DNA of 11,696 bases, taken from Conidiobolus incongruus B7586. Taxonomy: Eukaryota; Entomophthoromycota; Entomophthoromycetes; Entomophthorales; Conidiobolaceae. Made by a program: the position numbers and the translations under genes. The stretch covers positions 1 to 11,696 of the forward strand of contig JNEM01016587.1 in assembly GCA_000697335.1 (NCBI GenBank), written 5' to 3'. Positions 1-8,249 of the stretch are shown piece after piece; positions within the stretch are counted from its first letter, which is position 1, and every line of letters starts with the position of its first letter. The notes under the pieces are model-generated. The model did not search any database and was not told where the DNA came from. It saw only the letters and a program-made list of their open reading frames with translations.

Positions 1-1076
1 TTATATTTTTATTTATTATAAAATTTTTTAAATTATTAAAAAATTAAATTATATAGCATAAAGTAATATTATAATTTAGGTTTTTTAAATTCAAAATATT
101 TAAATATATTTTAATATAATATAATTATCATTTAAATTGCAAATGTAGTTATTAAAATAAAATATTTTAAATATGATTTTTTTAAATTAAAATAACATCT
201 TAACTAATTTACTTGATTATATAATTAATTTAATAAAGTATATAACTTTTTCAATATATAAAATAATAATTCTTTGTTTTATTCAAAATTTTTTAGTTGT
301 ATTTTGTAAATAAAGTTTTTTATGACTTAGTTGAGAAAATATAATTATTAATTAAGTTTTTAAAAATATTTATTTTTTTAATAAAAAAAATAAAATTTTT
401 ATATAATTGCAAAATAATGGAAAATTAAAAAAACTTAACCTTTAGTATTCTCATCCTTTTTTTAAAGTTTCTTTCTTCAGAAGGAAGTTTAATTATAAAT
501 TAATATAGCAAATATAGTATGTATAATAAATATAAAGATATGTGTCTTATTTTTTTCAATTTATATAATAATCTTAAAATTGCTAGATCATTAAAATTCT
601 TATCAAAGTCAATTGTAATAAAGGTAACAAAGGACTCTATCATTTTTTTTGTTGGACATAAAAAAAAATAAAGCTAATGATGTTATTTGAATAAATACTA
701 TATATTTTGTGGTTTGAGAAAAGGAATATATAAAATAATTTATTATGATAATAATTATTTTAGAGTAGATTATGGGAAAAGGTCACTAATTTTCTTTTTG
801 GGTTATATTTGAGCATATTTTTAATAATTTTCAAAAAAAAAAACTGGGAAAATCAAGGATCAGGACAGATTTGAGTTGGCCCAATATGTAGTATATAAAT
901 TATTATAATGATTATTATTGATTTATCCATTTATTGTAAAATAAATGGTAATATTCAAATCAATTGTTGACAAATTTAGGAAATTGATATGTAAATGACT
1001 AAAAAAAGGAAAAACTAATATATATATATATTTTAATGGAAAATTTTATTAATGATTCAAGCAAGTCATCAACAAA
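1..1076. other. AT-rich intergenic DNA downstream of the first F-box gene
   Basis: I see no open frame of useful length, no RNA gene and no copy of repeats A or B. The stretch is mostly A/T with many homopolymer runs. Positions about 770-890 are visibly richer in G and C than the rest, but no frame is open there. A TTTATT at 1045-1050, read on the minus strand as AATAAA, lies about 30 bases past the stop of the first gene and could be its polyadenylation signal, although such hexamers are common by chance here. A short TA run at 1019-1030 follows it. Confidence 0.6.
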
Positions 1077-2387
1077 TTAAAATTTATAACAATTAATTGA
1101 ATTGGGATAAATGTGACATCTCCATCCTTGAAATTGATTGAAATAATTGGTGAGTTGTTCAATATAAATTTGATTGAAAGAACTTTGGTGATAAGTAATA
1201 TTCACTTTTTTCAATTCAGTACAATATTGAAGAATGTTCAAATCAACACGCATTGGATCAGAATCTTTAAATTCTATACGTTTCAATTTGTTAGAAGGCC
1301 ACTGGTGATGCATTTCGGGTGATGCATAATAATGTTGAATTATTATATGTTCTAAAAGAGGACAGTTATTGATGGCGATACTCAACTCGTCAAGAAGTCC
1401 TTGCTCATTGAACAATGTTAACTTTTTTAAATTGGGAAAGCTGTGGTAAAATTGATTCAATTGTGGTTGGTGTCTAGATCCAAAATTAGGCAATTGGATG
1501 ATTGTGATCCTATGAAGGTTAGGAATCAGGAAATCAAACCATACGTGGTGGTGCTGAAATTGTAAAATATTGAATGAGGTTAAATGTTCTAATTCGCTAA
1601 TACAATATAGACTATCTTGATCAATTAGATCCACCGAAACTGAATATGCTTTGAGCTGAGAATGCCTGACTAAGAATTGATTCAAAGCTGGTATGCATGT
1701 ACCATCGTAGCCTCCAATTGTAAAGGCTTCAAGTGTAGGAATATCGCAGAAGAGAAAATGTAACATTTGAGTATCCATCGATTGTGCAGTATAATCGTAA
1801 CCTACCTTATTGGGATCTTCAGACAAATTGGACTTTATTTTCCTACATTCTATCAATTTCAGATGTTTTAATTGTTGAGGAAGTATCACAGATTCACTAT
1901 TATCAGGACTGTTAGACCATTGAACAACGGTTACAAGTTCCAGTTCCAAAATCTCCAAAACCTTCAATTGATGAAATAATGGATTCAAAATAGTTATAGG
2001 AATGGTCAATCTTGATAGACTCACTTGTTTTAAGTTAGTGCACAAATTAGCAATAGGAATAAGATGATAAATATTAAAAAATCGGTAAACAATCAACCAA
2101 GTAATACAATCTTGTATTGGTGGAAACTCTCGAATAAAATCCTCAGCTTCGGCACTGATATTTAGCTCACCTTTACATTTATAATTGGAAAAATTGATAA
2201 AATCTTGTTGACTAAAGCCATATTTCAGAGTCTTAAAGATAAAAGGTTTAAGCTTTGGTTGAAGATATGAATTAGTTTGACTGAGTTCTAATCTATCTGT
2301 TATTGTTAGATATTGGCTCACATCTTGTAGGCTAAGTATTTATTCCCAGCCCTGTATGTTATTAAATTGATTAATAATTATTGTCAT
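1077..2387 (-). CDS. F-box/LRR (RNI-like) protein, one in-frame stop near the start
   Basis: This copy belongs to the cluster's F-box/LRR family and would act as a substrate receptor of an SCF ubiquitin ligase if made (family knowledge; no target can be inferred). The frame is open for 414 codons from a GTG at 2319-2321 to the TAA at 1077-1079. GTG is an unlikely start in a eukaryote. The same frame continues upstream to an ATG at 2385-2387, giving 13 residues and then GWE, a TAA at 2340-2342, and ILSLQDVSQYL. This matches WTNIFSL and WNWIFSL in the neighbours, so the stop sits inside the F-box. LRR-like strands follow, such as NLKQVSL, LEILELE, LKHLKLIEC and NLKKLTLF. The C-terminus, GWRCHIYPNSINCYKF, is shared with the gene at 8250. 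The gene is either a very recent pseudogene, a readthrough gene, a sequencing error, or spliced differently: an 86-base GT-AG intron at 2332-2417 would join in frame to a short exon in repeat A. It is closest to the gene at 4414-5694, at roughly 40 percent protein identity by eye. Confidence 0.75.
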
Positions 2388-2411
2388 AGTTTAATTGAAT
2401 TCAATTAGTTG

Positions 2412-2548
2412 TATTACTATAGAATTGAAGAAATGGGAAATTTTTTAATTTCTGATTTTTTAAACATATTATTAGTTTCAATTAAAAATATATAGAAAAC
2501 AAATAGGAAAATAAATAGTTTTAAATTATATATATATATATATATATA
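2412..2548. repeat. Dispersed repeat A, copy 1, ending in a TA microsatellite
   Basis: This stretch matches 11562 to the window edge in the same orientation. Both begin TATTACTATAGAATT and end in an AT-repeat tract. Differences are few and mostly transitions, with one short patch of indels and other changes near 2480-2495. The left edge is sharp and lies only 24 bases upstream of the ATG at 2387, so the repeat occupies the promoter region of the first gene. On the minus strand both copies carry a 16-codon frame that starts ATGTTT and ends CTATAG. Its element class is unknown. Confidence 0.75.
2527..2548. repeat. (TA)11 microsatellite
   Basis: Eleven perfect TA units form the right end of repeat A copy 1. 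The second copy ends the same way, with at least nine units before the window stops. Confidence 0.9.
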
Positions 2549-3093
2549 ATAACTTTTTTGATTAAAAAAATAATTTTTTAAAATTAGTTGTTTAATTTAA
2601 TTATACTTAAACTAAATAATAACCATCAAAAGTTTTTTATTTTAGTATTAGTAAAACTTAACTATAAACTATTTAAAATGATTTAAAATTTACAAGCAGT
2701 TTTTAATAATAAAGTATTATTTAAATCAACAATTTATCACTAGGTAAATTATTTTAAAGCTAAAAAAAAACTACCTAAAACTTATTAAAATCTAACAAAC
2801 TAATTTTAACTGTTATTTTTCTAATTGTTAATAAAGTAAAGAAATATATTAAAAAATACCTTTTTATTTTAATTAAAGAATTATTAAAATACTTTAATAT
2901 TAATTACACAAGTATTTTATATATATTAAAGTTTAAATTAAAATTAATTAATAAAAATATAAAATAAGTACCTTATAATTTAACTAAAGCTTAAAAAAAA
3001 TTAGAGTAGTTATTATTAAATAAAATTTATTAAATTTTAACTAGAAACTAAAGTTTCTATAGTGAATTATTATAATTAATGAATCTTAGATTT
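2549..3093. other. Extremely AT-rich DNA between repeats A and B
   Basis: No gene or RNA is visible. The texture, with runs of T and A and frequent TTAA and TTTAA, resembles repeat B more than the intergenic DNA near the genes. It may be part of one decayed element that includes A1 and B1, but it has no second copy in the window to prove this. A perfect hairpin, TAGAAACT-AA-AGTTTCTA, lies at 3042-3059, about 35 bases before repeat B. Confidence 0.45.
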
Positions 3094-3725
3094 TTTTATA
3101 TAATTTTTTATTAAAACATAAATTAAAGTGTTAGATTAAGTTAAATCAACCCCCTTTATAAATTCCTTTAAATAAATACTTTATTGATAAATAAATATTA
3201 ATTGTTGTAATAAATTATAATAGCATATGCTATTTTTATTTAATTTTTAAAAAAAAATTAATTAATAATAAACTTTATATTTTTTTTTTAAATAAAACTA
3301 TTTCTAATTAGTATTTTTAATATAATTTAAGAAAACTTATTATTTTACATAATAATTATAAAATACATAAATTTAAAGTTGTAAAAAACTTTTTAATTAA
3401 AAATAACTAGAAAAAACTACCACATCTAATATATTCTTTAGATTATAACCTATATAATTATAATTGTTTTAGGTAATTAAAAAACTAGCTTATAAGAAAG
3501 AAAATTTCTACAGGAAAATTTAATTGGTTTGTGAAACATTAAATTTTAGTCTTTAATAAAAAGAATTATTTTTTAGGTATTAGATCTTTGTTAAAAGTAT
3601 AATAAAAAGTTATTAGAAATAAAAGAAACTATTAATTTTATAATATATATTTATTTTTACTTTTTATATATTAAAATATTTTTTTTAATTGTAAAAAATT
3701 CCTATTATTTAAATTATAAAGTAAT
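3094..3725. repeat. Dispersed repeat B, copy 1, decayed by transitions
   Basis: This 632-base stretch aligns almost without gaps to 10402-11034 in the same orientation. By hand count there are about 40 transitions against two to four clear transversions and a few small length changes in homopolymer runs, or about 93 percent identity. C or G is kept in this copy and lost in the other at about 25 sites, and the reverse holds at about 16, so both copies have decayed. No frame is open for any useful length on either strand. A perfect 16-base palindrome, AATAGCATATGCTATT, lies at 3219-3234. Neither terminal inverted repeats nor a target duplication could be made out. It is probably a mobile-element fossil of unknown class. 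Confidence 0.85.
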
Positions 3726-4413
3726 AAAACAATTTAAAATTTTTAACATTATATAAATATTTTTAAAATTTATAAAATGGGATTAAATTAATGTAACTGT
3801 TAAATCAAAAACAAAATTTGAAAAATTTTAATATAATTTAATATAGATTTATTGATTTATTTTCTATAAATAATTAATTATAAATCAGCTTATATACTAA
3901 TGATACACATACTATTTGAATTCATCATATTTCAGAATTATTGAATTAAATATCTTTTATTAATATCCATGAATTATCCAATTAAATACAAACTCAAATA
4001 TTTCTTAATATCAAATTAAAATGATATAATTTGATGGGTTTATTTTAAAAATAATATGTTTCAATTGAATAATATAAAAATTTTAAATTTTATAAATTTT
4101 TTGATGTTTATATTTAATGTAATAGTTAAAAATTTTTCCTTTTTTTTCCATATTCATTATTTGAAAGATAATAGGATACGTTATGGATCAAAGTAGTAAT
4201 TAATTTGACATTTAAATATTTCCAATTGAATACGCTTTATGTTATTTCGATGTAAATAACTGTTACATTAATAATATATTTAAAAGATTTTTATTATTTA
4301 ATTCATTAAGCAATTATCAAATATTAAAAATTTTTATGCTTAAAAATTCAGTTATTGTATATTTATTTATTGAGGCTAAAAAGAGAATATGAACTAAATT
4401 AAAATTAATCATT
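3726..4413. other. AT-rich intergenic DNA downstream of the gene at 4414
   Basis: No gene is visible. Just after repeat B the two copies may keep weak similarity for about 40 bases (ATTATATAAA...TTTATAA), so the true repeat end may lie a little beyond 3725. TTTATTTATT at 4362-4371, read on the minus strand as AATAAATAAA, lies about 45 bases past the stop codon of the neighbouring gene and is a plausible polyadenylation signal. I see nothing else. Confidence 0.5.
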
Positions 4414-5694
4414 TCACCATCGCGAAGAATAAGTTAATCCACGCTGTGATGTTGATAATAATACTATTAACTCATTACCCAATATACTCCGATGAGAATC
4501 TGGCTTTCTAAATATTGTGACTCGTTCTAATTGAGGAGAATTTTCGAGCACTTGTTTAGGGACAAAGTTTGGGGTAAAGCCATGCAATGTCAAGGTTTTG
4601 AGAGAATTTTGGGGTATATCACGAAATATTTCAAGATTTCTATTTGGATTCCAGACTGTTAAATGCTGAATGTTGGGAGAATGATCTAAAATTGAGGCAA
4701 ACATAGTCTTAAAATCTTCAGAATAATTCATTGTTAATCGCTTGATATTTGGTAATGATTTATAAAATTGTTTAGCAAAAGAGTATTCAGAGCTGGGAAA
4801 TTGCCAATTGAAAGATTGGACATGGCTTAATGTGGGAATTTGTAAGGTATGCCAGTTATCTGGTCGTCCAAGGTCATCAAGGGTTAAATTTGTTAGTTGT
4901 TGCATTTGAGATATATGATTTAAGAGCTCTTGATTGATTAGATTGGTAGTGATAGTTAAGCTTTTGAGATTTGGATGTCTTTGTAAAAATAGGTTGAGTT
5001 GCAATATACAACTCTGATTACAGCCAACGATAGTATATGATTCAAGTGAAGGGACATTATGGTCAAGAAGGTGGAAGGATTGAGTACTCAGAGCTTCTCG
5101 AGTATAGTTATAAACCACTCTCATGGGATCTTGAGTCAATCTGGACTTGATTTTATTGCAGTCTCTAATCACCAAGCACTTAAAGGTTTGAGGAAATATT
5201 ATTACATCCTCATCTGTATCATTAGAGAATTGAATAACTTGAACTTGTTTTAATTCCAAAGTTTCTAAGTTTAATTGTTGCAACGAAGTTCTCAATATAT
5301 GCAAAGGAACAGATAATCTTGAAAGAGATACAAAATTCAAATTCTTGCATATATTCGAAACGGGAATCAAATTATAGACATTAAAAAATCGATGAACAAT
5401 GAGTTTGGTAGAGCAGCATCGAATAGATGGAAAGTCCCTCATAAAATTTTCAACTATAGAATCCATATTCAGTACTCCTTTATCGATATCATTGTTAAAG
5501 ATCTTTAAATCATGCTGTCTAAAACCATATTTCAAAGTTTGAAAAATGAGATGTTTTAACTTTGTTCTTAAATATCGATTAACCTGACTTAGTTCAACCG
5601 TATCTTGAAAGGATAAATATTCATTTATTATTGTCAAACTGAAAATGTTAGTCCAATCTGGATGCTCGTTCGAATTAATTTGTATTTGATTCAT
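4414..5694 (-). CDS. F-box/LRR (RNI-like) protein, intact, 426 aa
   Basis: This is a probable SCF ubiquitin-ligase substrate receptor (family knowledge; the target is unknown). Residues 14-55 form a divergent F-box: WTNIFSL, then EYLSFQDTVELSQVNRYLR and LIFQTLKY. From about residue 95 to 400 there are irregular LRR strands, for example NLNFVSLSRL, LETLELKQV, FKCLVIRDCNKI, NLKSLTI, QLTNLTLDDL, NIKRLTMNY, SLKTLTLHGF and QLERVTIF. No signal peptide or membrane segment is seen. The frame is open to an ATG at 5782-5784 (456 aa), but I prefer the ATG at 5692-5694. It gives 13 residues before the F-box Trp, exactly as in the copies at 1077 and 6761, and the DNA around it (TCATTTTAAT on the plus strand) is identical in the dead copy. 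The C-terminus lacks the Trp-x-Cys...Cys-Tyr-Lys-aromatic ending of its relatives and ends SSRW, perhaps a tail changed by a frameshift. Residues about 141-197 lie in a conversion tract shared with the pseudogene. Confidence 0.85.
   Translation of the reverse strand: MNQIQINSNEHPDWTNIFSLTIINEYLSFQDTVELSQVNRYLRTKLKHLIFQTLKYGFRQHDLKIFNNDIDKGVLNMDSIVENFMRDFPSIRCCSTKLIVHRFFNVYNLIPVSNICKNLNFVSLSRLSVPLHILRTSLQQLNLETLELKQVQVIQFSNDTDEDVIIFPQTFKCLVIRDCNKIKSRLTQDPMRVVYNYTREALSTQSFHLLDHNVPSLESYTIVGCNQSCILQLNLFLQRHPNLKSLTITTNLINQELLNHISQMQQLTNLTLDDLGRPDNWHTLQIPTLSHVQSFNWQFPSSEYSFAKQFYKSLPNIKRLTMNYSEDFKTMFASILDHSPNIQHLTVWNPNRNLEIFRDIPQNSLKTLTLHGFTPNFVPKQVLENSPQLERVTIFRKPDSHRSILGNELIVLLSTSQRGLTYSSRW
5103..5274 (-). 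repeat. Conversion tract shared with the pseudogene, partner 1
   Basis: These 172 bases differ from 7404-7575 at one position (5143). The next 60 bases on each side differ at about 16 to 17 positions. The tract encodes roughly residues 141-197 of the 426-aa protein, including LETLELKQVQVIQFSND. The sharp change in identity at both edges is the evidence. Confidence 0.85.
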
Positions 5695-5784
5695 TTTAAT
5701 TTTAATGTTGTTTTCAAATAACCAACACCATGAATTTATCTTAATGTCTTTGAAAATATCAATTATGGGTATTATATCATCCAT

Positions 5785-6760
5785 ATTTAATGTTAATTAC
5801 TATTTTTTTTTCTTAGCCTTATAATTTCATAAATAAAGAAATCAATTATACTTAATAAATACATGATATTGATTCAATTTCCTTTTATAGCATGATCATA
5901 TTCAATTCTAATCCAACTCCCTTAGTTCCAAGTATTTTTGTTTTCTAAATTGCGTCAAAAATGTTAATGAATAAAAATATTTATTTATAAACAAACTTTA
6001 GTTCCAAGTGAAATTTTGAAAAAAATAAATAATACATTACATATCACATTAATTTTTATCTTCATTCTGATATTATATATTAACAAAATCACATTAAAAT
6101 CATATTAACAAAAATTACATTATTCTAGATATTTATCTCAACCAAGAATCAAATATTCATCAATTACATATTTATTGATCAATATATAGTCATTTCTATT
6201 ATTATATATACTCCTATGTTATATCATCGGTGATGAACTATTAAAAATTTTTATTTTTAAATCATTCAAACTGTGAAATATTTATTATTCTGTTAACTCA
6301 ATTTACAGATATTTTATTCAAAAATCAATGATCTCTGAAAAAATATATATTAATATTATTAATGCATTGGAGATTTTATAAGGTTTAAAAATAATCACCT
6401 TTGAAATATTTTATTTCTTAAAAACTTATTATCACAATATTCAAAGTTGGTTTATATTAATATTCTGAAAAGATATGATATTTATAAATATAATAGTTAT
6501 TTTAAAAGTTCAGACAAATTATTGTATTAATTAAAATTGGTATACAAATTTATTGTTGACTTGAAAATTCCAAAATTTGTTAATAAAGATATTTGAAAAT
6601 TTAAAATATTAATAAATAGTAATATAATAAAACGTATAAAATATTTAAAGTTATTGCTGTATATTTTTATAATTTTTTCATTGTAATCCATAATTTTCAA
6701 AGGCAATATTATCCAATATTAAAAATGAAATTTAATTAAATTTACATGACAATCTCTGGA
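5785..6760. other. AT-rich intergenic DNA between the intact gene and the pseudogene
   Basis: No gene or RNA is visible. It should hold the promoter of the gene at 4414-5694, and a poly-T run at about 5803-5812 (poly-A on the coding strand) lies upstream of it. A 12-base direct repeat, TTAGTTCCAAGT, occurs at 5922-5933 and 5998-6009. An imperfect repeat of about 20 bases, ATATTAACAAAA plus ACATTA, occurs twice near 6077-6122. I cannot assign a function to either. The last 100 bases may hold further worn 3' sequence of the pseudogene, but the match is too weak to call. Confidence 0.5.
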
Positions 6761-7994
6761 TTATAATAAAACTTTTAAATCTTGATATTTCTGCTTAATA
6801 CGTATAAAATTATTAATAAAATCGACCATGTCACTAACATCTTCGTGATCTTCGAGTTTGAATATAACTACCTTGGTTATTTTGAGACATTTTTCTAATA
6901 TGAAAGAATATATAAAACTTTGCCTAAAGTTATGCAATTCGAGAATTCTGAGTTCATTTTGGGGGATGGAATCGAATTTTAACTGTTGTCCAATAATGTT
7001 CCAAATAATTAAATGCTCAAGGCGGGGACAGTGATTTAGGATTGAAGTAAATAATGTGTCAAATTCTCTGGAATAATTCAATGTTAACCGCTTTATATTT
7101 GGCAGGGATAGGTAAAATTGTTTGGCTAATTAGCAGAATTCTGATTTGTATAATCTAAGGTCAAAATATTGGATGTTGTTTATAGTTGGGATGTATAATG
7201 TATGCTAACTGTCACCTAGCCTAAAATCTTTCAGTGCTAAAAGTTTTAATTGATCATTTTGAGATAGATAATTTAAAATCTCTTGACTAATTAAATTTGT
7301 GGTGATATACAACTTTTGTTATAGCAAGTAATCATATAAGATTGGAGATTGGGGATATTGTGATCAAGAAGGTGGAAGAATTCCGTACTTAAAGAATCAC
7401 GAATATAGTTATAAACCACTCTCATGGGATCTTGAGTCAATCTAGACTTGATTTTATTGCAGTCTCTAATCACCAAGCACTTAAAGGTTTGAGGAAATAT
7501 TATTACATCCTCATCTGTATCATTAGAGAATTGAATAACTTGAACTTGTTTTAATTCCAAAGTTTCTAAGTTTAACCGTTGCAACATAGTTCTCAAAATA
7601 TTCAAAGGGATAAATAGTCTTTAGAGGAAAACAAGTGTCAAATTGGTGCAAAGATTAGAGATTGGAATCATATTGTAGATGTTGAAAAATTTATGAACAA
7701 TCAATTTGGTAATACAATATTGAATATGTGGAAATTCCATCATAAAATCTTCAACCACTCATTCTATACTCAATACACCTTTATCAATATTCCTATTAAA
7801 CTGAGTCAAATCTGGTTGTCTATAGCCAAATTTCAAAATATTAAAATCAAATATTTTAACTTTCTTCTGATAAAAGCATTAGTTGTACTTAATTCTAAAG
7901 TTTCTGAGATAGATAAGTATTCAATAACTAATTTTAAACGTAGGATACTGCTCCAACCGAGAAATACATTAGAACTTGGTTCATATTGACTCAT
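6761..7994 (-). pseudogene. F-box/LRR pseudogene, close relative of the gene at 4414
   Basis: This is a dead copy that aligns along nearly its whole length to the gene at 4414-5694, at about 73-75 percent DNA identity outside the conversion tract. It keeps an ATG at 7992-7994 and 13 residues before the F-box Trp (GWSSILRL, then EYLSISETLELS). Damage, in reading order: a one-base loss near 7843-7846; TGA at 7759-7761; TAA at 7621-7623; a 52-base deletion at about 7305-7307, which shifts the frame and removes the stretch matching LQLNLFLQRHPNLKSLTI; TAG at 7205-7207; and TAA at 7130-7132. Between the breaks the family sequence is easy to read, for example FFNIYNMIPISNLC, CNKIKSRL and LPNIKRLTLNYS. 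The last open piece (6761-7081) ends KYQDLKVLL. No working protein can be expected. It probably no longer has a function except as a donor or recipient of gene conversion. Confidence 0.9.
7404..7575 (-). repeat. Conversion tract shared with the intact gene, partner 2
   Basis: This is the second partner of the 172-base near-identical tract at 5103-5274. It lies in the longest undamaged part of the pseudogene. The tract itself contains no breaks, although stops and deletions lie on both sides. Confidence 0.85.
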
Positions 7995-8249
7995 TTTAAT
8001 TTTTTTATTTAATATTTAATTTGATATTGCATGAATTAATATATAAGTTAATATAATATAGAATTTAATTATGGATAAAAATTGTATTGTGATTAATGTT
8101 AAAATTTAGACAATTCGAAAAATATAGAATTAAAATTCATTAAACATGTCATCACGATTAAAAAATTTTCTAATTAATTCTAATATAATTTTAAATCAAA
8201 ATTAATATTTAATACTGTCCCAATATAAATTTATTTGATCTTCAATTTT
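7995..8249. other. Short AT-rich spacer
   Basis: About 255 bases separate the end of the gene at 8250 from the start of the pseudogene. TTTATT at 8230-8235, read on the minus strand as AATAAA, lies about 15 bases past the upstream gene's stop and could be its polyadenylation signal. No other signal is seen. Confidence 0.45.

Noticed and set aside
770-890. GC-richer island suggesting a small gene or transposon end
   Set aside because: No open frame on either strand and no inverted partner or second copy in the window. The composition alone is not enough.
1113-1322. Plus-strand open frame of 69 codons
   Set aside because: It is antisense to the 3' end of the F-box gene at 1077, with low-complexity composition and no recognisable domain.
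2018-2040. ACTCACTTGTTTTAAG as an inverted partner of the 10126 palindrome
   Set aside because: It lies in coding sequence that fits the F-box family (the VSLSRL strand), and the match covers only part of the motif.
5059-5253. Plus-strand open frame of 64 codons
   Set aside because: It is antisense to the LRR region of the gene at 4414. Its open state follows from the coding strand and is partly repeated in the conversion tract.
5922-6009. 12-base direct repeat TTAGTTCCAAGT as a target-site duplication
   Set aside because: The 64 bases between the copies show no element structure, and short repeats like this can arise by local slippage.
6660-6760. Possible further C-terminal sequence of the pseudogene (a Phe-Glu-Asn-Tyr reading near 6700)
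   Set aside because: The preceding open piece already reaches the point matching the family C-terminus, and the extra match is only a few residues in AT-rich DNA.
7693-7989. Plus-strand open frame of 98 codons
   Set aside because: It lies antisense to the 5' part of the F-box pseudogene. The minus-strand reading matches the family residue by residue, so this frame is a shadow.
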